The notes: a model not told the origin generated them from the letters alone. 64,000 bases of DNA from Polyporus tsugae (GCA_024305745.1 JAHRBS010000006.1:684501-748500), one strand, 5' to 3'. Counted from the stretch's first letter, positions 11,159 to 22,675 are shown. Numbers and translations: made by a program.

Positions 11159-13257
11159 TCACAGCCCCACTCCAGCCTGATACAAAGGGCCATATTTCCT
11201 CGAACTCTTTCTTCCTTCCGCCTGGCCAATGACGCCAATGCGCGAGCGTCTCGAACACCTCTACGATGAGGTCTAGAAACAGGGCAAGCCGTTCATCCGG
11301 AATCACGAAGGCGTGAACATCCTCGAGGACGCTCTCTCGACTCGCGCAATGCAAGGTTGTACTCATCCGCGATGAATACCTTCGTATCTGGCAGTACATA
11401 GTATCTCTGCGCAATAAGGCCGTCGCCGCAGGAGGAACGTTGCAAGATGGTCTGGTCGTGACCGGCCACCTTGGGATCGGTATGCTATCGCACTTCTGCT
11501 CGTGTTCCGTCATCACATCCCTTACCTTGGGTTTAATACCGCAGGAAAGTCCCTGTTCCTGTTCTACGCCCTCGGTGCTGCCCTCGAGGCTCGTATCCCA
11601 GTTGTTCTCTGCCGAAACAAGGCTTTCTGCCACGTTTTCGACGCAACTAGGGTCAAGGAGTTTGTGTTCAGCCGTAACGATGATTTCGACGTTCCATGCA
11701 TGCGCTGTACCTGGTCGATTGCGACTTCGATCTCCACTCGCCTCCGAGCCACTTGTTGGGGATGAGTGGAGTGCTCGTCCACACGGTGCCTCCCGGACAG
11801 CGAACGTAGTGGAGTGGGCGAAACATTCGGAGAACGCGTCGTTTTGGGTCATGGGCTTGTGGACGCGTCCAGAGATGCAGGCGCTACAGTGAGTATTTGG
11901 ATGTTGCTGTGGAGTCCTTTCTATTGACACGAGGCCTGCATAGGCGCACCATGGAAGCATTGTCAAGTCCGAGCTGGACTGTTCAGACACCACCTGGCAC
12001 CGTACGCTACACTCCCCTCGAGGTCTTCGACCTCCTCGGCCCATGCGCCCGCGCGTGTGTCCGAATGGCCGGGGAAGTCAAATCGCAAGGCGGGCCCCAA
12101 GCCGAGTTCAGCGACTACATACACAACCTCAACTTCTTTTTCGACTCCAAACTCCACACCATCCTGACCAGGGTTCGCCATGACTCGCTTCCCCGGACTT
12201 CGACCGCATCCTCTTCCTCCTGAACGCCCGCCCGCCAAACCAAGCCCCTTCACCCTTCCCCAAGTTCGCCTACGCCGTCTCCACCCTCTTCGTCCGTGAG
12301 ATGCTTGCCGACCACCTCTGGCGCGCCGATCTCATGAGGCGGACTGCCCAGCTCCGCGCCGTCACCATGCTCGTCGGCGTCCCCTCGATCGCGGCGGTGT
12401 TCTACCAGCCGCTGATCATCGACTTCCTCCGCGAAACGCGCACCGCACGCGTCTGCCGCGTCGCCGACGACGAGGGCACCGTGTTCCGCCTCAGACCCGG
12501 CCTCGCGCTTCCCGACGGCCCCGTGGAGTTCGACCCGGAGGCGCCTCCGATCGACATCGAGGACGATCGTCGTGAGCGAGGGCAGGATGCGGGTGACCAT
12601 GCTCCGAATGGCCGACAACGTGGCGGAAACGGAAACTGAGACCGAGGCGGGCACAGCGTCAGAAATGGAGACAGACACGGAGGTGGAGCCGAGTGTGGAT
12701 GGGGTGGACGACGAGAACGGAGACTGGGCTGAACATCAGGAGGCCACGGACGAAGAGATGGACGAAGAGATGGACGAGGTCAATGACGATGACGAGGTTA
12801 ACGCAGTGGCGGAGGACGAGGCCCAGATCGAGAATCAGCACGAAGACGGAGGCGAGGTCAAGGTCAAGGGCGATGACAAGAAGAAGGATGGGGACCATCC
12901 TGACGTTGCAGCCATCCGCTCTGTCATCGAGGCGTTCGACGGGCTGCTCCCTCGTCCGGAGGCGGTGAAGTGGAGCTTGATCTACGTCGCGCTGAAAGGC
13001 GACCGCGCGAAGGACATAGCGGAGCGCCACAAGACGCGGGAGCGGCTGGGGGGCTTGTATCCACGCGTGCAGTTGGGCTGGATGAAACTCGGCAGTCGCG
13101 ACCTGCGCACGAGAAGGGTTCTTGTGAGTTCCGCTGCACCACCGGATGTGCGCGGTCACGATACTGACGACATTTCTTATTACAGAACGCGTTTGAGAAG
13201 GCCTTCGTCGAGGAAAAAGAGCGGCAAGCAACGCAGATAACAATGACGCTCGTATGA
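11159..13257 (+). pseudogene. Crinkler-like pseudogene (copy 2)
   Basis: Paralogue of the gene at 1-1614, extending further 5'. Readable in pieces: LERLEHLYDEV, IRNHEGVNILEDALS, VLIRDEYLRIWQYIV, then a P-loop completed across a 65-nt intron (11480-11544) as GIGKSLFLFYALGAALEA. Lesions seen against copy 1: a 4-nt insertion near 11700 (repeated gcat), a TAG at 11817-11819, a 1-nt deletion just after it, a 1-nt deletion near 12193, and a deletion of roughly 40 nt near 12568 that changes frame. The acidic tract and C-terminus (KWSLIYVALKGDRAKDIAE) remain open up to the last intron (GTGAGT...TACAG) and the TGA at 13255-13257. It runs convergent to protease A. Confidence 0.78.
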
Positions 13258-13585
13258 CCATCTGCGAAACCGGCTCAAGAGCATACATGCATGTCGTTCG
13301 CGTACTCTTCTCTTCGGCATACTATGGCATCTCCTATCGCGATACGCAGGAGCGGCATACTGTATTGGGGCCCAGTTGTATGCAGTGACGCATAGGACAA
13401 CCATTCCGCGGCACACGCACAAGCCTGCATCCAGGCAAGAACTCCTACATCTGTCTCCAACGAGCGTCCATTTCCAGTCTCAAATAAATGTCCATGCGGG
13501 GTGCCGCCGAATATGTTTAATTGCAGGCATTGACCAGTATCGAGGCACGACAAAACAAGGCAAACAGTTCAAAGCCGCACTTCAT

Positions 13586-15077
13586 TCAGTTCGTGGTGGC
13601 GTAAGTGAAAGCTGTGGTCGCGAATCCGACCCGGGCGTTGGTCACGTCGTAGACGTAGTAGAACCGCTCAAGGAACGTGTAGCCATCGACAAAGTCGAAG
13701 CCCTCACCCGAGGGCGAGCCGAGGTTGGCCGTCACGAGGTAGATGCTGTCGGCGTCGCCGCCAATCGCAGTGTTCAACTAGACGACGTGAGAGTCAGCGT
13801 TCTATAGCGGGGTGGTGAGAAGACCGGGAGACGTACGGCGCGGGGCCAAATCTGTGCGTTGGAGGTGAACTCGTACGTTGTGTCGCCGATGTGGAAGAAC
13901 AGGCTCTCGAGGTTGGCGAACTGGTCCGCGGTGATCTTGAGCAGGCCGGTGTTGTTATCGGGGACGGCGCCAGTGGCGTTCTGGTACGCGGCAAATGCAT
14001 CTGTTACGACTCGAAACGTTCGTCAACCATGTTAGGACAGAATAACTGGAGCGACGAACCAGAGGCGATAAGGACGAGGGTGGTACCGGTGTCAGTGATG
14101 CCAGCGGTAGAGGAGAGGATGGTGGTGCCCGCAGCGCCGTAGGTGATTGATTGGTCGATGCCGACGTAGTCCGACGCGGGGCTGGTAGAGGTAATCGGGC
14201 TGTATACCTTCCTTCAGTAGGAGAATGCCCAGTCCGCCTGAGCCTGAACGTACACGTATTCGATGGCGCCGTTGAACTTGCTATAGTCGACACCCCCGAA
14301 CGTGAGCTCGCCGTTGGTGACCGATTCCTGGGTGGTGGGCTCGAACGAGACGCCGACGACGGCCGCGTCAATCAAACCTAGCGCAAAGGCATTGTCGACG
14401 ACGGTTGGAACTTCGCCGCCATTCGAGGTCGAGTCCTCCGTCAGGTCGAGGGGACCGAGCCCGAGGATGCCGTCGAGGCCATTGAAGCCGATCGCGATCT
14501 CGGCCACTCCGATGCCCTGGTTCTTGATGACGAGGTCCCCGATGGTGACTGTGTCGGTGTACTCCTCCCCAAAGAAGAAGCCGGAGCCGTAGAAGACTTC
14601 CTGTGATCCCAATGCGTCGACATTAGCCATGCTCCCACCGGACAGCGTAGAGGTTGGCTGCGGGAGACTCACCACCTCGTCGCCGGTGTCGACGCTGCTG
14701 CTGGTGTTGACGTAGGCCTTTTCCGCACCGACCCAGGTGTTCGACGAGCCGGTGTCGACGATGAGGTCGTAGCTCGTCGGGGGCGTGCCGACGCCAATGC
14801 TCGCCGTGTAGATCACCACCGCGTTCGTCACGGGGACGTTGATGCTCGGGAAGACCTTGCCCGCCGCTGTGTTGATAGCGGGGGTCTTGGATGCCTGCGA
14901 GCGTGCCTTGAGCACCTGAGCACGCGCCTGGTCCGCCTTGAGGATATTGGCTGTGCCGGTCGAGTTAAAGCGACGTGCGATGGGGAGCGTCACGGGTGAG
15001 TCGCGGACGACGATTGGCTTCGCCGAGACGGCAACCGCTGCAGCGGTGAGGGCGAGGAGGGCTGAGAGGCGAGCCAT
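13586..15077 (-). CDS. Secreted aspartic protease A (A1 family, polyporopepsin-like)
   Basis: Five exons (15077-14673, 14600-14254, 14199-14060, 14000-13837, 13777-13586) give 415 residues. It begins with a signal peptide (MARLSALLALTAAAVAVSA), then a propeptide region rich in Lys/Ala (ILKADQARAQVLKARSQ), then the mature enzyme. Active-site motifs are DTGSSNTWVG and, in exon 3, a TDTGTTLV segment. The C-terminus YYVYDVTNARVGFAT is typical of the family. Exon sizes from exon 2 onward are identical to protease B. The enzyme should be secreted and cleave proteins at acidic pH. A TATA box lies about 95 bp upstream of the ATG. It is tail-to-tail with the Crinkler-like pseudogene. Confidence 0.92.
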
Positions 15078-15170
15078 TGTAGGTACCGAGAGAGATGATC
15101 AATCGGGAGAAAAGAGGGGAGGACGAGAGCAGAACTCATTCCTTGGGACGACATGGCGTTGCGGCCGCCC

Positions 15171-15176
15171 TTATAT
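15171..15176 (-). promoter_or_regulatory. TATA box of protease A
   Basis: GGATATAA on the minus strand, about 95 bp upstream of the start codon. Protease B has CATATAAG at a similar distance, in otherwise diverged flanks. Confidence 0.6.
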
Positions 15177-15180
15177 CCTC

Positions 15181-18060
15181 CAGGTCGCGGGTCCTGGCTT
15201 GGCAATTGTCAGGTTCTGTACGCCTTAACAAACGCACTGAGTTCGCTGGCAGGAGACCGAGGTGCCTTGGGCGCGAGAAGCTCGGGAAGTGCTTGGATTC
15301 CACCGACGTGATCCGACTGCGGATGTAAGTTGCAGCACTGGCGCAGGCCTCTGAGCGCTGACGTAGCGCAAGACGTAGCTTGTTGCCGACGGCAGTCCAG
15401 CAGAGGGCTTCTGGTAGAACCATTCGAACTGGTCCAGAACCACCAGCACGCGAACAGGCACCATTGTGTTGCAACGAGGTGTGAGAAACGGCGGGGCAAG
15501 GTACCGTCGCGATGTCCTTATTGCGAGCGTGACGTGATTCCGCCTTCCAGCCAAGTCTAGTCACCCACTGTCGGCGACGAGAACGAAATTACAGACGAGT
15601 ACACGGCATGAACCCCCACGATGACGGATGATCATTGAGGACGGCATCATCGCGGACGATCGTCTTGGGCCCCGTCGAAGGGTTTTCCATGGAGAACGAG
15701 GGTAGTCGCCCATTGCGCGAGAGGATTTCAGGTAGTAGGAGGGAAACTGGATTTGCAATGTTGCTGCTACGAATAGTTCGAACACTTGAAGATCCTTTGG
15801 TACGCCGCCGTCATAATGGTCAGAATAGTGAGATTTTAGACAACGTAGGCAAATTGAAAACGTACCAACTGCCCAAAGCAAACACAATCTCCACGACCGC
15901 CTGCAATGCCGAAGAGGTTTGCCGAGCGCAGGGACGTAGTGCTAAGAGGAGTTGAGCTCGTTCGCAAGGATCAGTGGCTCCTAAATAGGTAAACCCCAAA
16001 CTTCACTCGTTTCACGGCATACCACTCGTACACGACATCCATATATCACCGTCAGTGCACGCTTCCAACTCCCAGCCCGCCCACGTCTTGCCTGTCGCCT
16101 GTCGGTGTGTCGGCGCCGGTGAGGGAAACTGGGTATGAGGTACTGACAGGGATACACCGCCCGATGTTCTCTAGAAGCCACAAATCAGAACTGTAGCACT
16201 CCCGGTCCAAAGATCAGGTTAGCCGAAGGTTATCCCTACCGGCCACATACATTGTGTTCCGGCGCGGAGCATGCACTGCGGGGCCCGCTCTGACCAGGGC
16301 GGGCACCGTCAGCCGAAGCTTCCCAAGCTCAGCCCCGATAACTTGAGAAGCTTGCAGCCAGATTGGGCTGGATTATTCCATCGACTTTCTGCCTTCCACC
16401 GTGGCCGTCTTCGTCTTCCGTGCATCCGCGAGGGGTCGGAGACCGACGCCTGTACAGCGTCTCCTGAGTTCCTAGCTGTCATATGCATCTTGCAACCACA
16501 ACAAAATTAATGACTCACCTGCTCCATCTCAATTGCGAAGACACGGATCCTAAACCACACAACAGGCCAGCCCTTGCGGACAGAACCCTAATAGGACTTC
16601 ATCTGCGAGTTTTGCACGACAGCAGAAGTCGTATGGCCACGTATGTACCTTGTCTGCGCTACCGTCGTGCTTCTTAGAACATCACAGCTGATATCAGATC
16701 GCAAAGAACCCTGCACTGGCACTAGCCGCAGCCTTGTACTTGCACTCGGGGCAAAATAAAATAATGGCGTTAGAAAACATCAGGAATGCGACGCGACCCG
16801 TCCTGTCTCGGCATCAGTAACATCTCGACGGCACGTAAAGCGTTGATATTTTATACGCAACGCACCGTCGGACCAATCACGACGGCGAGTTTTCTGGTGT
16901 TCTACGCGCTACAAGCCGGGCCGGCGCATGGGAAGTTGCCAGCGGTACATAGACACATTCGGTGTCGAACACAACCGCAGCGACTGCTGAACGTTTGAAC
17001 GCCCAATGTACAACGGCCGACGTGCGCAATGCCCGATCGGCATGATATAACTCTATAAGACAAAGGTCAGAATGAACTTCAATCAAGGGACAAGCGCGAG
17101 CGAAGGAGATACGTCGGCTACGAAGGACTCACCACCGCCCTGTCGTCACCGCCAGCTGTGCTTGAGTACGCCTTTCCAGTCGCCGACCCAGGCTGGACCC
17201 AGGTAGCGGACGAGTCGGTTGGCCGCGTGCTGACGCCGACGCTCGTCGTGTTGACCACGGTCTGGGTTCGGCACAGGTACGTTGATGTCGGCGAAAACCT
17301 GCTCGTTCATAGCGGAGACCTTCTGGGATGCTTGTGAGTGTTTCTTGAGCGCCTTCCCGTGGGGCCTGGTCCGCTTTGAGAATTTGGCCACGTCGGTCGA
17401 ACCAGTGAAGAGATCCGAGGGGGTGGGTACTAGGCGACTCGTTGCAACTCGCGCGTGACAATCGGTTTGGCAGAAACGGCGAACGGTACACTCGTGAGTG
17501 CGAGGAGGTTCGAGAGGCGAGTTATTGTGGATAGCTCGGAGAGAGAGACTGTACCGAAGGGGAGTCAGGGAAGACGAGGACAGTGTTGACTGGAGGCGAC
17601 CGGCGTTGCGACTCAAGTACTCACGTTGTACCAAGGTGCGTCAGCTGAACGACAACATCCCTCACTCAGAAGGTAGCCGTCATCAAATACACTACATAGA
17701 ACGAGCGGATGAAATTTGGTAGAAGAGTATAGGAACGGACAGTACATGCACCGTCAGCGGTCGCGGTGAACAGCCTTGGATCTTGGACTCATGGCTACAA
17801 CCGTCTTGCAACCATGGGGAATTCAACCTAGTCGTCCATCGTGTGTATCCGCAGGTCCGTTGGGCCTGTCTTTCTCACGTTGTTTGTAATGTGGCAAAGC
17901 CGAATCGTTGGAGAGAGACACAGACAGAGAGCATAGACACGAATGGATGAAATGGACGAAGTCGACGGTGGATGCATTGAAAGCCTGACTCGGAGGAGAG
18001 AGGACGGTAGACGCTGGTAAGCTCTGAGCGCTAAACAACTGCAAACAAACGAACCGGACC
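15181..18060 (-). repeat. Upstream segment duplicated (inverted) at 39.6-41.4 kb
   Basis: Patches of this noncoding stretch match, in opposite orientation and the same order relative to the protease, the DNA upstream of protease B. Examples: 15300-15500 with about 41100-41330 (both contain a translated SLQ(H/Q)NGAC patch), 16480-16600 with about 40130-40250 (HLNCEDTDP patch), and 17800-18000 with about 39640-39850 (PHYKQ, ADTHDGRLG-like patches). The 16 kb area between patches holds no gene that I can support. Confidence 0.65.
17130..17523 (-). pseudogene. A1 protease 5' remnant, start codon lost
   Basis: Minus-strand reading gives TRLSNLLALTSVPFAVSAKP, matching the signal peptide of proteases A and B, but the ATG is now ATA (17521-17523). 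A stop follows after about 30 codons. In other frames FTGSTDVAKF, KHSQASQKV and VFADINVPVPN match the propeptide and the start of the mature enzyme. Nothing resembling the rest of the gene follows below 17130. It sits inside the duplicated upstream segment and is absent from the corresponding place in the 39.6-41.4 kb copy. Confidence 0.78.
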
Positions 18061-18412
18061 GATCCGAATCGCGCCGATTCTAGCCTTTTCGAACCTTGAT
18101 CACCGTGCCCTACTTACTTAGTACATGCCGGGCTCTGTCGATTCAACTTTCAAGAATATTCCCTTGTCCTCGGCGTCGCCAGAACCAAGGCCAGAACACC
18201 AGTAGTTGTCTCCAGGAAGTTCGGCCTCTGCCGCCTTAATCTCCCCGAGTCAGTGTCTCCCACATTTCCGTCAACATTTGCCTCGATGCCAGACACCCGT
18301 CGGGTCCATACAGCGTTTTCACCCTCACTTCCGACTTCACCAGCCTGCAGGTTCTTGTCCGTCTCAACATGGTGTGCATTACAGCCCCAGGCTATCCAGC
18401 CATCAGCGTCAA

Positions 18413-20677
18413 CTAGGTACGCCAGAACGCGATTTGTCTCCAGGACGCTCGACGTCCCTCGGCTCCCGCCTCCGCATTCCTTGGCATGGATCCGTCAGCG
18501 TGGATGCTGCTACTACACACCCGCCGCCCTTCTCCCTGCAGCGCCTTGCCAGGTGAGGGCGACGAGGCTCCAGTCAGCGCATCGCTGAGGACGTCGACGC
18601 GCAGGAAGTAGGTTCCCATGCCCGCGAAGTCCAGGCCAAGGTTCAAAACAAGCTCCGCTCCGCCTGCACGCAACTTGACCGTTTCACGCCCAAGCTGCGC
18701 ACCCCAAGGTCTCCAGTCGGTCCAAGACACCACGATCCTGGGCCCAGGCTGGGTGGTAGAGCTGAGAGCGGTGGGCCCCGGGCCCGACACGTCCACGTAG
18801 GCGCTGATGGTGACCCGCTTCCCATCGTCTTCGAGGGTGTGCTGGAAATCGACAGCGACATCGAAGCCGTGTCCGTCGTTTGCGAGTGTAAGCCGGTGCG
18901 TGCCCGTGCCAGTCGGGTGGTCCCCGTCCTGCGTCGGGCCGCGAAGTTCGGCAATGTATCCGCGGGCGAGCAGGGCGGCGCACGTCTCCTGCAGGATCAC
19001 CAGCGTGATCGTGTTGCGCTCGAGCTGCTGGATCTGCGCGTCAGGGACTGGCGTCGGGGCGCGGTTCGGGTAGGACAGGTAGACCGTCTTTACTTCGACG
19101 AGCCGGCGGATCCGGGCGCGCTTGATCCCCTCGGGCGAGAGGGGGAAGAGGTCAGCCCAGCGGCCGCCGGGGTGCGATGTCGAGGATCCGATGGACACGA
19201 ATCCGGGATACAGGAATTCGACGCCACATTTGGACGGGGGTATGAAGCAGACCCGGCCGAGGAGACGGCCGGGGTGATCCTTGTGCTCACATCCGAGGAT
19301 GGCCAGGTACCACTGCGAGTGCTCCGTTCCTTGCGAGTCGTATTGTATTGGGCAGGAAGGGAAATAGTGGGAAAGGGGGATCATCTGAAACTGCGTGCGG
19401 ATGCCGTATGGGGTGGATGTGTATTCTATCTCATGATAGTGAGTATTCTGGGATTGGATCCCGCGGAGGGTCTGAGGGGCAGCACTGACACTTCCGCTGT
19501 TCATGAACAGGGAAGGCTGTATGGCGAGAAGGGATGGGAATTCTGTGTATGTAAAACATTCGAAGCTTTGAGGATTTTGCTCCCCGGGGGCCGCGGCGGC
19601 GTTAGGTAAAGGGAGGGTTTGGGAACCAGGATAAACGTCTCCCCATGTGAAGAGGCTCTGGTCCGGGATACGCTGCATGATCTGCTCCTGCAGCCGGCGG
19701 AAAGCGCGATTGCCCTCGCCGTACAGAGTAGGCATATTGATGTCGAAGATTCCCAGTAGCGAGTATGCCTGGTCTTCCACCCTCCTCGTCTCCCGCTTCG
19801 CGGCCCACGAGAGCCGCTGGGAGACGCTGAACTTGTCTAGCGACTGCAGGTGCAAAAGAGCCTTGTGGTCGATCTCGGTAATGCTCTCGACAAGGTCAAC
19901 AAGGGCGTGCTTCGATCCAATGACCGTCCAATCCTGAGCAAGGAACACAACATGGGCGGGCGCGATGAGCTCCTGGAGCGTCCATCCACGCGTGAACCAT
20001 CGACTCTTGCGGAACTGAGAGCCTTGGGCCCGATGGTCCTCTCCGGCGGGAACGTCGGCGAGATAGGCGTAGCATAGTGCCGCTTTCGCATACCACCCAT
20101 GCATCGAGTTGATGGCTTCGGAAAGCTCGGAGCTACTGGACTTGTCGATGCAGCATGAGTCTATCCAGATGTATCGGAAGCCGCTGGCTCGCGCGATCGC
20201 GCACGCTTCCCGGATCTTGGGCGAGAGCTCGGGGTCGTCCCAGATAGAAGGGGATGTTGACGTCTCAGGTTGACCTCCTGCTAAGGAGGACAACCCAGGA
20301 GGATTGGTTACGAAGGGCACATCTGAGTCGGCAGTAGGGCTCCGGGAGGGATGGATGTCAGTTTGCAACTGGATGGGGGAATATTCGGATGGTGTGAGGC
20401 AAGGGGTAAGACTAAGCGGGAGTCGCAAGAGGGATGGGGTGAGGAATGATCCACCTCGATGGTGTATGGTGGTAGATGATGTAGTAGACTGGGAGCCGCT
20501 GCGAGAATGACTGTGTGTGAACCACGACCAGGCAACATAGCGCCGCTGGATCTTCTTCAGCTCCTTGTACGTCTGCTCGCCAGTTTCGTTATCCCAAGTG
20601 TGTGATAAGATGGCATATCGAGCCTTCTCCGGGTCTTTCTCGACAAACTGTCCAGTCTCAGTATCTAGGACGCGCAT
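18413..20677 (-). CDS. HET-domain protein (HET-2)
   Basis: Single 754-residue frame beginning MRVLDTETGQFVEKDP. HET motifs are YAILSHTW (21-28), ELSPKIREAC (about 150-159), YIWIDSCCIDK, RGWTLQELIAP and FDINMPTLYGEGNRAF. The linker between the first two motifs (about 48-144) is Ser/Thr/Pro-rich and unrelated in sequence to that of HET-1. The C-terminal region has motifs shared with HET-1, -3 and -4 (QWYLAILGCEHKDHPG, LLGRVCF, VSWTDWRPW, GLDFAGMGTYFLRV). Gene S starts 500 bp away on the other strand. Intact as read. Confidence 0.9.
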   Translation of the reverse strand: MRVLDTETGQFVEKDPEKARYAILSHTWDNETGEQTYKELKKIQRRYVAWSWFTHSHSRSGSQSTTSSTTIHHRGGSFLTPSLLRLPLSLTPCLTPSEYSPIQLQTDIHPSRSPTADSDVPFVTNPPGLSSLAGGQPETSTSPSIWDDPELSPKIREACAIARASGFRYIWIDSCCIDKSSSSELSEAINSMHGWYAKAALCYAYLADVPAGEDHRAQGSQFRKSRWFTRGWTLQELIAPAHVVFLAQDWTVIGSKHALVDLVESITEIDHKALLHLQSLDKFSVSQRLSWAAKRETRRVEDQAYSLLGIFDINMPTLYGEGNRAFRRLQEQIMQRIPDQSLFTWGDVYPGSQTLPLPNAAAAPGEQNPQSFECFTYTEFPSLLAIQPSLFMNSGSVSAAPQTLRGIQSQNTHYHEIEYTSTPYGIRTQFQMIPLSHYFPSCPIQYDSQGTEHSQWYLAILGCEHKDHPGRLLGRVCFIPPSKCGVEFLYPGFVSIGSSTSHPGGRWADLFPLSPEGIKRARIRRLVEVKTVYLSYPNRAPTPVPDAQIQQLERNTITLVILQETCAALLARGYIAELRGPTQDGDHPTGTGTHRLTLANDGHGFDVAVDFQHTLEDDGKRVTISAYVDVSGPGPTALSSTTQPGPRIVVSWTDWRPWGAQLGRETVKLRAGGAELVLNLGLDFAGMGTYFLRVDVLSDALTGASSPSPGKALQGEGRRVCSSSIHADGSMPRNAEAGAEGRRASWRQIAFWRT

Positions 20678-21176
20678 GAAGCTATCTTAAAGCGCAACCT
20701 TGCGACGAGCTAACAGTTCGCAATCAGTATAGCACAGACGATTCATGTCCCTGCATACGCACTGTTGGATGTAGGGTGTTGTGGTTACGAACAGCCCCAA
20801 ACTTGGCCGGAAGCGTCTTTGTCGGATTGTACTGACAGCAAGTCAATGGTAGCGGGAATGCAAAGGGAGTAGAGGGGAAGAGAGGGCTAAGCCATCGTCC
20901 CTCCCCCAAGTACTGGTTCCACGTTTAAGTTATGTAGACGAACGGCAGTGTCTCTGACCCCAGGCCGCAGCCTGCCAGAGTCTTGAGGTGGTTTCATGAT
21001 CGTCGTGTGGCACAGAGATAGGCGCCAATTGTTGTGTTCGAATTCGAAAGCACTGCTTGCTCAGAGCCTCCGTCATCTCTCGCCCTTCGACCGTCCTTTC
21101 CTGCTCCCAATTCGCTCTCGTCCTCCCTAGGATTACTTCCTTGCGATATCATCTGGGCACTGCACAGCGACTTACC
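20678..21176. promoter_or_regulatory. Shared divergent intergenic region, HET-2 / gene S
   Basis: 499 bp between two start codons on opposite strands, so it must contain both promoters. The same divergent arrangement recurs for HET-3 and HET-4 with gene S remnants. No specific operator or TATA element was identified with confidence. Confidence 0.5.
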
Positions 21177-22056
21177 ATGTCCCAGAAGGGAAATTACCCC
21201 GCTCCCCCAAAGTACGCCCGCATGCAGAATTCGCATGAGACAACCCGAATCACCTCGCCCGGTATGGCATCGGCAGGTACTTGAATGACTTCAGTAAGGC
21301 CCTCGCGAGCGAGGTCCGCATCCTCCTCGCAGAGGTTGGCAAACTGAGAGACGAGCGACGCCAACTCCAGTAGTACGTCCCATGTCGGATCCTCTCCCGT
21401 GCTTCCCCCGTCCGCTTACTCCTCGCCTTCTTCCCTGGCTGCCTCGTTCCTTGAACAGCGAGATCGCAGAGCTCATGGCCGTCAAGTCCAAGTTCGGTGC
21501 AGGTGGCGAGTTCAACCCAGAGTGGATGCCCAAGGTGCGTTCTGTTTGTCTCGCCTCCAGCCCAGCGCAACCCGATCACACTCGGACCAACGATCCAGCA
21601 TGAAGAGCCTCCGGCCCCCGCGTTGCCCGCCCCTCCGCCCGAACCGAGCATGATCGACGACGGTGCCCCCGCTCGCCCAGCGTGGCGCACAGTCCACAGA
21701 CGTGAAGAGCGTCGTACGAAGGCCAAGGCTAAGGCGCTTCCTGCACCCGCCCCCCCTCCCGCGATCGCTGCTCCTCCGGAGCCCTCAAATCTGCCCGCAT
21801 GGGCACAGTGGAAGCGTATGTTTGCCATCTTGATCGTTCGTCTCTCTCTCGCCGTATTCATAAACCGCTTGCTGCAGCGAACCCGTTGCTGTCGCCCGTG
21901 CCGATCATGGGCACGTCCGCCGCACCTCTCCCCGCCGACGTCCCGATGCCGCGTGCCGGACTGTTCGGTACGTCTGCACGTTCCGCGCTCCCCTTGTCGG
22001 CGTGTCCATCTCATGTTTTGTGCGCTGCAGGTCCTCCGACGCCCCCGGCGAAGTAA
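21177..22056 (+). CDS. Gene S: small coiled-coil, Pro-rich protein of unknown function
   Basis: Six exons (21177-21211, 21277-21372, 21459-21534, 21599-21815, 21878-21967, 22031-22056) close in frame to 179 residues. Introns are 62-86 nt with GT...AG ends. The protein starts MSQKGNYPAPPK, followed by a predicted helix/coiled coil (about 13-53: LNDFSKALASEVRILLAEV, KLRDERRQLQ, EIAELMAVK), then a GGEFNPEWMPK segment and a Pro/Ala-rich tail with a basic patch (RREERRTKAKAK). No enzyme motif or signal peptide is visible, so it is probably a soluble adaptor-like protein; this is inference. Remnants beside HET-3 and HET-4 preserve the EIAEL...FGAGGEF and HEEPP...IDDGAPA parts, which supports the exon model. 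A long antisense frame over the gene is a shadow. Confidence 0.8.
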
Positions 22057-22675
22057 ATCGCACGCCCAATCGATTGCTCACGTTCATCGGAGTCTTTTAA
22101 TTTAAGGATACACTGGCACTGGCACATGATGTCCTTCAGCTCTACCGCGCTTGATTTTGATTTATACGCTCAGCTTCCCTCCCTCTCCCTCACCCGTTCG
22201 ATCTTGCCCCGTCTTGTCTTCTCTCAGACTAGTTCCGTACACCTATGCTCGCATCGCACCCCCACCGCTCTCAGTCTCACCGCTACTTCTATCACGACCT
22301 AGTAACGTAACGTCCTTGCTGTACCATCGCCATCGCTCTGTTCTATCACTACGATTCCATCGACTCTCAAGGCAAACCGCCTCCCACACCCACATACCAT
22401 CGAATCTGTGTCCGTGCCCACGGACGACGAGATCACACAGCGCTTGTAACTCGCAAAAAACGAGCGAGTCTGTTCGAAGATTCGACTGGATATACAATTA
22501 TATACGGTTATCGGTATGGCATGCGCAAAAAAAAATTCGTACATCGTCTCGGGGAAACGCAAACTAGATAATTACTGTATCCGAGTCCCGGTCGGTCGTG
22601 AGCTCGATCTTCCTGAACGCGTCGGCGAAAGCTGTGTGGACTCTACTGGAATCGTGAGGTATAGATTCATATATA

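Noticed and set aside
21250..22014. 254-codon minus-strand frame over gene S
   Set aside because: Antisense shadow of GC-rich exons; the plus-strand six-exon model closes in frame and matches the two remnants.
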